DNA from: Hirundichthys speculiger
Taxonomy: Eukaryota > Chordata > Actinopteri > Beloniformes > Exocoetidae
Assembly (NCBI GenBank): GCA_018398805.1
Contig: JAGFBZ010000864.1
Location: 101,117-165,116 of the forward strand
DNA length: 64,000 nucleotides
Reading direction: 5' to 3'
The notes below the pieces were generated by a model. It was not told where the DNA came from and made no database searches. It saw nothing but the letters and a program-made list of their open reading frames with translations. A program made the translations under genes and the position numbers. Shown here one piece after another: positions 40,221 through 48,679 of the stretch. How positions within the stretch are numbered: the stretch's first letter is position 1; every line of letters begins with the position of its first letter.

Positions 40221-40606
40221 AAAATCTCCCTTTGAGCTCACTAATCCCTCAAAAATAATAATAAAGAAGGATAAATACTATCAAATACAACAGAACAGTG
40301 CATAGTGCAAATCTGCAAATACTATGAAGAATTAACAATTGTTTAGCAGTAAAATAATCATGTCTTCCAGCCTCTGAGCCAGCCAGACTCTCTCTCTCGT
40401 CACGGTCATCTTCTAAATGTAATGCAGAAGGCATTCGTTTAATAGCATAGCGTTAATGTTATAGTGTGTTTTACAGAGAAGCACATCGGCAGCGGGATAG
40501 CTACTAACCAGAGTTACCAGAGGTGATCTTAGCTTGGCTACTGCTGCTGGGTTGAGATCCATCAGTCCAAAGCATCAAAAACACGACACTCGTTAGCATG
40601 TTGTGT
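40221..40606. other. Unassigned sequence
   Basis: AT-rich, no gene seen. It may include the far part of the hAT remnant that follows, but no second end was found. Confidence 0.3.
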
Positions 40607-40747
40607 GTTCAAATGTTTCTCATGTTAGTCGTGTTCCCTCCCAACGCTGTTATCTCCACTTTACAATGACTGCTAGTTGCCTTGTTGCCATCTTTCTTTG
40701 GTGAAGTGAAGCCAAACTTTGGAGCGTTTGAACCTGGTGGGCGCCAT
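40607..40747 (-). pseudogene. hAT BED zinc-finger remnant
   Basis: From the ATG at 40747: MAPTRFKRSKVWLHFTK, then after a one-base shift DGNKATSSHCKVEITALGG and NTTNMRN. This is the aromatic start, CxxC region and NTTNMRNHL-like helix of a hAT BED finger. The first Cys of CxxC is Ser here and the frame is broken, so it is non-functional. Confidence 0.65.
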
Positions 40748-40999
40748 TGTTGTTTACAACTGCAATGCTAACGTGCTAAACCGACGTAACTTAATCACGT
40801 AAGTGCTTTCTGGAATTGACTGTGCGTAACTTGCGTAAATTACGTGAGATTCGTGCTGGTTGGAATCGATAAGAGAATCGCTGGATAAACTGCCAAACAA
40901 TTCCATGGAATTGAAACACATGGAACCCGTTCTCTACAGGAACCAGTTCTCTACAGGAACCAGTTCTCTACAGGAACCGGTTCTTGATTCCCAACCCTA
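40607..40999 (-). mobile_element. 5' end of a hAT transposon
   Basis: On the minus strand it begins tagggttgggaatcaagaac at 40999, a hAT end common in fish. Three tandem copies of an 18-bp ttctctacaggaaccagt unit follow (40930-40980), then a BED finger coding start. The other end and the target duplication are not found, so it is a 5' fragment. Confidence 0.6.
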
Positions 41000-41120
41000 T
41001 TTACATGGGGAGTAATATGTCTTTAACCAAGCAGATTATCGTACTGAGGATGGATAGAAAAACAACAGTGAAGCTGGACTTTGGTGCTACCGGTCCCAGG
41101 CTGCACCATACTATTCTACA
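41000..41120. other. Spacer between hAT end and Tc1 fragment
   Basis: No feature recognised. Confidence 0.3.
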
Positions 41121-41226
41121 TTCTCCTCTGACCTCTGACAACATCTTCTCCGTCTGGGACCATCCTCTGGAAACTCTGGAGATGGTTGTGGAGAAGATCC
41201 CAGTAGATCAGCAGCTTCTGGAACCC
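41121..41226 (-). pseudogene. Tc1-like transposase fragment, HTH region
   Basis: The minus strand reads ggttccagaagctgctgatc, tactgggatcttctccacaa, ccatctccagagtttccaga and ggtcagaggagaatg. This is nearly identical to plus-strand 15735-15845. Only this part of the transposase is present. Confidence 0.65.
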
Positions 41227-41716
41227 TCAGACCAACAACCAGGACACGTTCAGAGTCACTTCAGTCCTCTTTCTTCTCCATCCTGATGCTGGTTTGAACT
41301 TCAGCAGTCGTCTGGACCATGTCCACATGAATAAATGTGCCTGGTTGATAAGACATTTGTGATCACAAGCAGCTGGGCAGGTGGACATAACGAAGTGGAT
41401 GCTGAGTGTATATTAACACGTGATGATTTTCTTTACCTGTTCCATGCAGTTTCATGTGGCTGGTACCCAGCTACAGCTGGTCATGTGTGGCATGTGTCAG
41501 GATCATGCCACGCACACGCCTCGCAGCCGATTTGAGTGAAGCCAGCCCATGAGGGCGTTGCCAGGAGTTTTAATGAGGTTAAAGTCACATGTTTGGAACC
41601 TTGTGCAGATGTTTGTTGATAAATGAACCTATTTTTTTTCTTGGTGAGCGGCCTCGACTGTCGGAGTTGCAGGGTACTGTCACCGTGATGTGACCGTACA
41701 CTGTCACATCACATCA
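41227..41716. other. Unassigned sequence
   Basis: Nothing supported. gtgatgtgaccgtacactgt with cacatcacatcacc directly before the telomere-like run is mildly repetitive. Confidence 0.3.
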
Positions 41717-41845
41717 CCTAACCCAAACCCTAGCCCCAACCCTAACCGTAACCCCTAACCCTAACCCCTAACCCAAACCCCAACCCTAACCCTAACCCTA
41801 ACCCTAACCCCTAACCCTAACCCTAACCCTAACCCCTAACCCTAA
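41717..41845 (-). repeat. Interstitial telomere-like block (CCCTAA)
   Basis: cctaacccaaaccctagcc then mostly ccctaa and cccctaa units, C-rich on the plus strand, about 130 bp. Confidence 0.95.
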
Positions 41846-41862
41846 AACAACATTTAAATATT

Positions 41863-42051
41863 TTGAATAATAGGAGTGGCAGTAGTGTCCTTTATAAACA
41901 TTTTAAACGCCATGGCCAACGCAATGTTTTTAGCATGGGCCTGGAGAGCAATGCTGGTTGGACCACGGGGCGGAGGCGAGCGGCGGAAAGGAGGTGGATC
42001 CATCTAATACAAACTATGGACCCTACGGGCCTGAATGAAAAGTGTGGTTGA
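41863..42051 (+). pseudogene. Possible Penelope-like GIY-YIG C-terminal fragment
   Basis: 62 open codons ending in TGA. VLYKHFKRHG, MGLESNAGW, AAERRWIHLIQTMDPTGLNE resembles the endonuclease tail of Penelope-like retroelements, where a Glu..W(I)..L.T..P.GLNE ending is usual. No reverse transcriptase precedes it; a telomere-like block lies immediately upstream. Family call is by motif only, moderate to low certainty. Confidence 0.4.
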
Positions 42052-42124
42052 TGGATTCGCCTCCTCTTAACATAAAATAGTTTTATTCATTCACTAGGAA
42101 TGTACCCTCCCTGTTTCCTATCCT

Positions 42125-42440
42125 AGCGATAGGAGTGCCACATTAATAAATAAATAAATAAATAAATGTGGAAATAAAAAGAGAAATAAATAAATAAATA
42201 AATAAATGTGGAAATATAAAGAGAAATAAATAAATGTGGAAATATAAAGAGAAATAAATAAATGTGGAAATATAAAATAAATAAAATAAATAATAAATAA
42301 ATAAATAAATAAATGTGGAAATATAAAGGGAATAAATGTGGAAATATAAAGGAAATAAATAATAATGTGGCCCTCTCCCGGGAAATAAATAAATAAATAA
42401 ATGTGGAAATATAAAGAGAAATAAATAAATTAAATGAAAT
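42125..42440. repeat. Left arm: AAAT-rich subrepeats
   Basis: Tandem aaataaataaat runs alternating with tgtggaaatataaagag. Mirrors the right arm at 43860-44217. Confidence 0.9.
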
Positions 42441-43233
42441 TCTCAGGTCAGCAGAATCTTTGAGACAAATCTCATATTAACATAACATATTCAAGGGCAG
42501 GACAGTTTATCCATGTACATGGAGGCAGGTTCTGTTCATTTAGCAGTGTCAGTGTTGTCTTTGAGTGGTTCTCCTGTTTAAATTACCACTACCTTTCATA
42601 TGCCAATTTTACATCTCTTAGTAAAGTGGATAAAAAAATATTTAGATGCAATCAGTTAAATTACATTGAAGAATCAATTACATAATTAATGTACTTATTA
42701 TATATTTAACAGAGTAACTAGTAATGTGTAATCTATTACTTTAAAAAAAAAAAAAAAAAACAACAATGCCATGTTACAGCCATGTAATTTTTTCTAATTA
42801 AGATGTTGCGATCACACAATATGAGATTTGAGATCTCAGGTCTGCTGACCTGAGAAATCAAAAAAATTTGCAAAAAGGCTTTTAAAAAAAGGGAAAATAC
42901 TCAGATATAACCTTTTTGTAATACCACTTTGATTAGTGAATTGTACTTTTAATACATACTTTTTCCTCATGAGTACACACTGTAACTGATTAAGCTGATT
43001 TTGTAATATAATTACATAATCCTTTTACATGTAGCTTGTTACTCCTCAACCCATGATAACCTGCACAAGTTTCAGCTGTGGCTAGTATATGATGAATATA
43101 TATTACACGTTATGTATTCATCATATACAGCATGTGAACTTGACAACCGTCTTCTACAGACTTGTGTATAAATCGAAAAAGCTTACTGATAACATGACAT
43201 GGTAGAATTTTAGGCTGTGAATAAAGTACCTAC
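42441..43233. other. Interior of the long-inverted-repeat element
   Basis: AT-rich, no open frame. It would be the intron after the kept exon, with later exons deleted. An 18-base A run lies near 42744-42761. Confidence 0.35.
43085..43128. other. 14-bp perfect hairpin
   Basis: gtatatgatgaata (43085-43098) and tattcatcatatac (43115-43128) are exact complements with a 16-base loop. Role unknown; it lies within the element's interior. Confidence 0.6.
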
Positions 43234-43422
43234 CTCTTCAAGATTGTGCCACACAACCGGATCAATGTCTGTATCGATCAGTGCAGATATTTGCCCAAGA
43301 CTTTCGCTGACATCTTCTACCATCCTCAGAATGTAGTCCGGCTGAACATTTTCATCCACACACCGAGCAATTCTTAAAAGTTCTTGTTGAACACCTCTCC
43401 TTAACTCCTCCACGTTTTCCAT
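43234..43422 (-). CDS. First exon, 63 codons, of a transposon-borne or domesticated gene
   Basis: Starts at the ATG at 43422 and ends phase 0 at a GTAGGT donor (43233-43228), exactly 63 codons, no stops. The peptide opens MENVEELRRGVQQELLRIAR and ends near DPVVWHNLEE. It looks helical and acidic with Cys in ARCVDE; there are no known catalytic motifs. It lies between the long inverted arms and is therefore most likely the N-terminal exon of the element's own protein; such short helical first exons precede integrase-type domains in several fish transposon families (inference). No partner exon is found in the element, so this copy is truncated. An upstream TTG in the same frame (43449) is not needed. 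Confidence 0.45.
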
Positions 43423-43489
43423 ATTTACTTTTCCACCGTTATCAGTCAAACTACGTGAGTTGTCTGCACGTCCTCCTCAGCGCTGGTGA

Positions 43490-43664
43490 GCAGGGGCGCC
43501 GCTAGGGATTTTGGGCCCAATGAAAAGAATCTTTACCGGGCCCCCCAACACAGCGGCAAAATTTGTTGATGCTATTTTTGATCATCATTAGGGGCCTCTC
43601 TGGGCCCCCCTCAATCATGGGCCCCTATAATCCGTATCCTTTACCCCCCCTTTTCGGCACCCCA
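43490..43664. mobile_element. 175-bp hAT MITE nested in the long-inverted-repeat element
   Basis: Begins with caggggcgccgctaggg (preceded by one g) and ends cggcacccca, mirror-like ends of a common fish hAT. gctggtga flanks it on both sides (43482-43489 and 43665-43672), a perfect 8-bp duplication. It lies about 70 bp upstream of the ATG of the minus-strand exon. Confidence 0.8.
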
Positions 43665-43859
43665 GCTGGTGACGTCAGGCTAAACGCTAGCATATATATC
43701 TATGAGTTAGCGCTCATACCGCCAGGCAGAAATCCAGTGATCAGGGAACGACTATCCATTTGATTGACAGCTCAGTCCACCAAGCTTTTGTCATTGCTTT
43801 ATCCTTGTGTCACAGGAGTGCCAAAAAGGAAAAGCAAATGCAATACGAAAATTAAGGAT

Positions 43860-44160
43860 GATTTTCCTTTTCATTTATTTATTTCTCTTTATATTTCCAC
43901 ATTTATTTATTTATTTATTTCCCTTTATATTTCCACATTTATTTATTTATTTCCTTTTATATGTCCACATATATTTATTTATATATTTATTTCTCTTTAT
44001 ATTTCCACATATATTTATTTATTTATTTATTTATTTCTCTTTATATTTCCATTTATTTATTTATTTATTTCTCTTTATATTTCCACATTTATTTATTTAT
44101 TTCTCTTTATATTTCCACATTTATTTATTTATTTATTTATTTCTCTTTTTATTTCCACAT

Positions 44161-44195
<35 letters not shown>

Positions 44196-44217
44196 TTAAT
44201 GTGGCACTCCTATCGCT
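43860..44217. repeat. Right arm: TTTA-rich subrepeats
   Basis: tatttatttatttctc and tttatatttccacattta units, complement of the left arm, ending aatgtggcactcctatcgct. Confidence 0.9.
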
Positions 44218-45110
44218 CCATAGTTTCTGGGGGGCCCCTACTAAACCATCATGAGCCTTTTAGAAGCACCCATCTAGTCACTGTTTTTCAGTTTAACGGT
44301 TTTATTTTATTATTTAGTTATTTATTTATTTACATATTTATTGTATATCAAATAGGATCAAGTTAATGCATCCCCTCAAACTTTTATATGACCTGGTCTT
44401 GAATGGATTATGTTTTTATTTTAATTATGTTTAAGTTTTATGCATGTTGTGTTTTGATTTTTTAACCAACAGGGGATGTATTACTTGTATTGTTTTAAAA
44501 GTTTTATCTATAGCACTTATCACAGTGACTGGATGGGACTTCCTCCACTAAAGAAAGATCCATTTTACCAGGGTGTATATATTGATTTTTACCACTAGTC
44601 TGGATGGGGTTTACGATTTTAATGATTTTAAAGTTTTTTTCTTACAGATACGTGGATCTTTTTTTCCCCAACTGGATCTATGAATGTTGTTCTTGTATGT
44701 CATTTTGTATTTTTAAATGAATGGTTTTATATTTTCTGCATGTTTTTTGTATATTTTTTTCCTCTTTTTAATATTATTATTATTAGCACTTATTTATCTT
44801 TTAGCACTTATTTTTGAGATTTATAATTCTAATAATTATATATATATTAATTTTAAATTGATTCAGAGGTTGGGAAACTAATATCTTAATGACATTTAAA
44901 TTATTTGCCATTTACTCGAAACCCCACTCCACCACCCTGGTGTTATGGATCTTGGGGCCCTTGGTCATGGGAATTTTTTAGTAAATATATATCCCTGCTG
45001 CGCCTCTGCTCCTTGGCCTGACATGTATGTTATCCACTTTTAAATATATATTTTTTATTCTATTTTATTTCATTTTATTTCATGACATTATCCGCGAGAG
45101 CCCGTGCTTC
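44218..45110. other. AT-rich sequence with a hAT-like right end
   Basis: No gene. Near 44950-45006 the sequence cttggggcccttgg..tgcgcctctgctcc looks like the right end of a cagaggcgc-type hAT element, related to the nested MITE. The left end was not found. Confidence 0.35.
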
Positions 45111-45113
45111 CAG

Positions 45114-45133
45114 AGTTCTCCTTCGGGAGAACT
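45114..45133. other. Perfect 8-bp stem with TTCG loop
   Basis: agttctcc ttcg ggagaact. A very stable hairpin if transcribed (UUCG-type loop). It is followed by a T-rich run (gcgtttttctcttg) and directly by a telomere-like block. There is no gene to which it could belong. Confidence 0.55.
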
Positions 45134-45148
45134 GCGTTTTTCTCTTGA

Positions 45149-45475
45149 CCTAACCCCTAACCCTAACCCCTAACCCAAACCCAGAACCCCAACCCTAACC
45201 CCAACCCTAACCCTAACCCTTACCCCTAACCCAAACCCAGAACCCCAACCCTAACCCCAACCCTAACCCTAACCCTTAACCCTAACCCTTACCCCTAACC
45301 CGTAACCCCAACCCTAACCCCAACCCTACCCACCCTAACCCCAACCCTAACCCCCCCCCTAACCCTAAACCCCCCAACCCTAACCCTAACCCCTAACCCC
45401 TAACCCCTAACCCCTAACCCGTAACCCTAACCCTTAAAACCATAACTAACCCCTAACCCCTAACCCCTAACCCTT
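45149..45475 (-). repeat. Interstitial telomere-like block (CCCTAA)
   Basis: Degenerate cctaacccctaaccc units with a larger repeat (cccaaacccagaaccccaac) near 45170-45250. Confidence 0.95.
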
Positions 45476-47589
45476 AAGTGCGTGTGTTTGTGCTTTCTGT
45501 GTTCAGTCATTTGACATGAATGATTCATGAGGAGCTGCTGTTGATGTGTTAATGATCAACGCCTGGAGCATCTCTCTTCCTCTCCTCCTCTCTTCTCTCC
45601 CTCACTCTCTGACTCACTCTCTCTTTCTCTTCCCCCAGGTCTCTCCGTCTCTACCTGAACAGCTTGAATCAGGGTAATCAGGGCCAGAAAAACAGGACAT
45701 GTCTATTCCTGCTGCCTCTTCCCTCTCCTCCTCTCACACCTTCTCTCATTTACTATCACTTTCTCTCTGTTCACTTGTTTCTTCTTGCCCCTGGTTTCAC
45801 AGTAAGTTTCATGAGAGTAAAGTGAAAAGAGGCAGAACAAGCAGAGAGCTCTCACGTCCTGCTGTGTGGCAGTTGCTTGTTCAGCTGGTTGGTTAGTTTT
45901 TCAGATCAACAAGTAAGTGGGCATGTCATATTCACTGAGGTGAAGTTCTTTTTGGTCAGCTGGAGCTTCACTGTCAAGGAGATCCACATCTTATTGGCCT
46001 GAATGACACAAAAACAGAGCATCACGGCTGTGAAATCACTGGTAAGCTGGCACCGTGTTTACACTGGCACGGTTACGTTCATCTGTTGTTTATCTCCTTC
46101 TGGAGCTCATCTGTTCTCTTGCTTTTGACCTAAAAACAGACATATCTGTGGAGCAAGAAGTAAACTCAATTATTATCATTATTTTCAAAAGATCATCTTA
46201 ATGTAATTGTAGCCTACAGCTCCCCTAGAGGCTGCAGTGTGAAGTGCAGTCATCATGTTAAAGGGCTGGCAGAGCCCTGGTTATTACTGATAGAGAGACT
46301 ACGTCACACTTCAGTGGGTTTTCTATTTCCTTTACTGTTCTTCAGATTTTTGTGCAAGTAAAGCTGTCCAAACTGAAGGGAGTTATTTATTTCTAAAGAA
46401 GGGTTAGGGTTAGGACTGCTGCTGAGCCACCTGAGATGCCTCATTGGTTGTCCAGTCTTTTCTTCCTGTACTTGGTGACATCATCATGAAACTATCGTTG
46501 ACTTTGCCCACCTTGAAAAATCAATGAGTTGCTGGCCGTTTGAAACCACTACAACCACATCATCCATGCATCCGTTGTACCTGTCATGGACGACTCCGGC
46601 ATGATCCGCTGGTTGACCTGGCCCCGTGACCCAGGCTTTGGTTTGTCACCTGGTTATTCAAGACGAAAGTGTTCTGAAATATTTGTAGTCAAAGTTCGCT
46701 CATCTGGAGGGTCCAGCAGCTCTGGCTGATGATGATGCGCTAGAGGAAGTCCAGTGGACCATGTTTCAGACAACGCTGGCTAAAATAGTTTAAAATCGCT
46801 TAGGAAATGGTTTCAGTCATCCTCTACGAATTTATTATGATCCGTGCACCACATCAGTGGATTTATGCATATGAAACTGATTTACTGTTGCAGTTTTATG
46901 AATAAAAGGGGCTCCTGCTGCGGACTCATGATCTCCAGGGGCTTTGCAGACCTGCGCCTTTCTACGCTACAGCTTCCTCCAGGCAAAATGGACAGGATCG
47001 CCATCCGCGTCGCAGTCAGTGTTGACCTGTTCCCAGCCAGACTGAATGAAACATAAACTGGAATTTCTTGTGACGCTCAGCACGTCGACATTTCTTCCCG
47101 CTTGTGCAAGATCAGTATCTTCCGAATCAGTGGGAGTTTTGTTTCGTCGCATTCTCGACTGCATGTCTCCATATCCTCTAAAAGCTGTAAATGCAGCAGT
47201 AACGGCCGGTTTGGACCAGTGCTGCTAACTGGTGGACAGCATTTTCGTGGTACTCGAGCTTCCTCTGTTGTTGGGAAGTGTTTAAGCAGGTTCTGGGACA
47301 AAGATCATAGACGTACAGAGATGAATGTTAATGCCAGAGTCAAAACATCTTCTCATTTGGGATTTGGTCGATGTCATCTGGCTAAACAATGAAGGTAAAA
47401 GCTGTTGTTCTGTCTTTTGTTTTAAATGCAGAGAGGTTAGTTTCTCTAGAAACAGAGGATTAGCATCGAGGCACCAGATGAGATAATCATCACGGATGTG
47501 TGTGTTCTCTGTATTGTGTTCAGGTGTAATGTGTACTTCCTGTATTTCTTTCTTTGTGGAAAAAATAAACTCTGAGAGGCACTTATTTG
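45476..47589. other. Unassigned 2.1-kb interval
   Basis: No gene supported. A pyrimidine-rich run (45570-45640) ends in cttcccccag, acceptor-like, but no long frame follows. A short telomere-like gggttagggttagg lies at 46401-46414. Frames at 46.8-47.6 kb are short and unconvincing. Confidence 0.35.
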
Positions 47590-47690
47590 AGAAGGCCATT
47601 TCCAACCCTTGAATTTTTTTATTTCTCATCCATTCTGCTGCTGTGTTTGGGATCGTTGTCCTGTCACATGACCAAGGTTCAGCCAAGCTT
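47590..47690 (-). pseudogene. Tc1-like transposase fragment near the second catalytic Asp
   Basis: The minus strand reads ggacaacgatcccaaacac (DNDPKH), gaatggatgagaaataaaaa and gggttggaaatggc, matching the DNDPKHT..WL..KKI..LEWP block of Tc1 transposases across a frame break. It is a short relic. Confidence 0.5.
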
Positions 47691-48046
47691 TAGCTGTTGG
47701 ACAGATGGACTCTAATTTGTCTCTATTCTAGTATACAGAAGAGTCCAACTTTCCAACTTTTAAACTCAACTTCATTTGTAAAATGTCTATTACAATGCAA
47801 GTCGTCTCTAGGGGCTTTTCAGAGATCCAGATCATGACCCCCGAGCAAATACTATTCACTATAGTAATATTATTAAATCTTAATCAAGGAAACAGTGACG
47901 AGAAAAAAACTCCCCTTTACGAGGAAGAAACCTTGATCAGGACCTGGATCATCAGGGGGAACCTTATGAACAGATGTAGGCAGCAACGGTGAGGTGGTCA
48001 GAGGTTTAGACTGCAGGTCAGCATGTTTGTTAATATTCCAGAAACA
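47691..48046. other. Unassigned sequence before the 37-bp satellite
   Basis: No gene recognised. The satellite starts abruptly at about 48047 in ccagaaacatctatatagac. Confidence 0.3.
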
Positions 48047-48330
48047 TCTATATAGACAGGTGGAGGTCAACGCTGGGATGACGTCTATATAGACAGGTGG
48101 AGGTCAACGCTGGGATGACGTCTATATAGACAGGTGGAGGTCAACGCTGGGATGACGTCTATATAGACAGGTGGAGGTCAACGCTGGGATGACGTCTATA
48201 TAGACAGGTGGAGGTCAACGCTGGGATGACGTCTATATAGACAGGTGGAGGTCAACGCTGGGATGACATCTATATAGACAGGTGGAGGTCAACGCTGGGA
48301 TGACATCTATATAGACAGGTGGAGGTCAAC
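48047..48330. repeat. 37-bp satellite, first block, about 7.7 units
   Basis: Unit: gtctatatagacaggtggag then gtcaacgctgggatgac. It stops within a unit, after gtcaacg, where the coding insert begins. Confidence 0.97.
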
Positions 48331-48679
48331 GCCCAAAGAAGTCCAGAATCATCCCTTGGGTATGATTCAAGTTCTGAATCGCTCCCAATTTCCGATCCAT
48401 GTCTTCCAGTCTTTTGATCACGTTGTCAACTTTCTCACACACGTCCGGCGGGGTGGAAGTTTTCCTCGAATCCGAATTTATAGCCTCCGTGCGTTTAATT
48501 TTCCGATACACCAAGAATCCACCCGCGCCAATCAGTAGAAATCCTGTGATCATAAATCCAAAAATGAATGCGTCTTCGACATCCTCCACGTGCAGTGGGC
48601 CGAGACAATGAAGTTTCCATTTGCCCCAGGAGTCCATCACGTACCCCGCTGAGTGCGTACCCCCCGGGCACGAAGGCAT
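48326..48679 (-). CDS. 117-residue single-pass membrane protein ORF inserted in the satellite
   Basis: An intact frame: ATG at 48679-48677 and TGA at 48328-48326, both made by satellite bases at the junctions, so the insert (48331-48676) may be an internal piece of a longer frame. The peptide has two Cys (4, 25) in a short N-terminal part, a hydrophobic segment at about 37-58 (AFIFGFMITGFLLIGAGGFL), a basic YRKIKR stop-transfer at 58-63, then a polar tail with heptad-like VDNVIKRLEDMDRKLGAIQN at 84-103. Positive-inside rule suggests N-out, C-in. I count 22 CpGs in 346 bp, about what base composition predicts and unlike the CpG-worn neighbours. I do not recognise the family. It may be a captured exon or DNA of viral or other foreign origin. 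Expression is unknown; no promoter or poly(A) signal is seen. Confidence 0.5.
   Translation of the reverse strand: MPSCPGGTHSAGYVMDSWGKWKLHCLGPLHVEDVEDAFIFGFMITGFLLIGAGGFLVYRKIKRTEAINSDSRKTSTPPDVCEKVDNVIKRLEDMDRKLGAIQNLNHTQGMILDFFGR

Larger units (their letters stand above)
42125..44217 (-). mobile_element. Element with long inverted ends, one intact exon kept
   Basis: Both ends read AGCGATAGGAGTGCCACATT inward, followed by ATAAATAAATAAAT and then 27-31-bp subrepeats (tgtggaaatataaagagaaa). Arms are about 42125-42440 and 43860-44217 in inverted orientation, a foldback-like design. The 1.4 kb between holds an intact exon on the minus strand, a hairpin and a nested hAT MITE. No convincing target duplication was found (ctatcct/ccatagt partially match). 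Superfamily unknown; an integrase-type DNA element such as IS3EU is a guess based on the exon style. Confidence 0.65.

Noticed and set aside
39417..40305. Val/Ile/Ala-rich membrane protein or Thr-rich mucin-like protein
   Set aside because: Both frames are translations of a hexanucleotide array. The composition follows from the repeat.
43764..44366. Ile/Phe/Tyr-rich plus-strand membrane protein of 200 codons
   Set aside because: It is a translation of TTTA-type subrepeats in the right arm of the long-inverted-repeat element.
45641..45675. Small exon after the pyrimidine tract
   Set aside because: The acceptor-like cttcccccag is good, but 35 bases of frame with no partner exon are not enough.
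47282..47686. A 134-codon minus-strand gene
   Set aside because: Only its first part is recognisable, as Tc1-like text in another frame. The rest lacks coding character.
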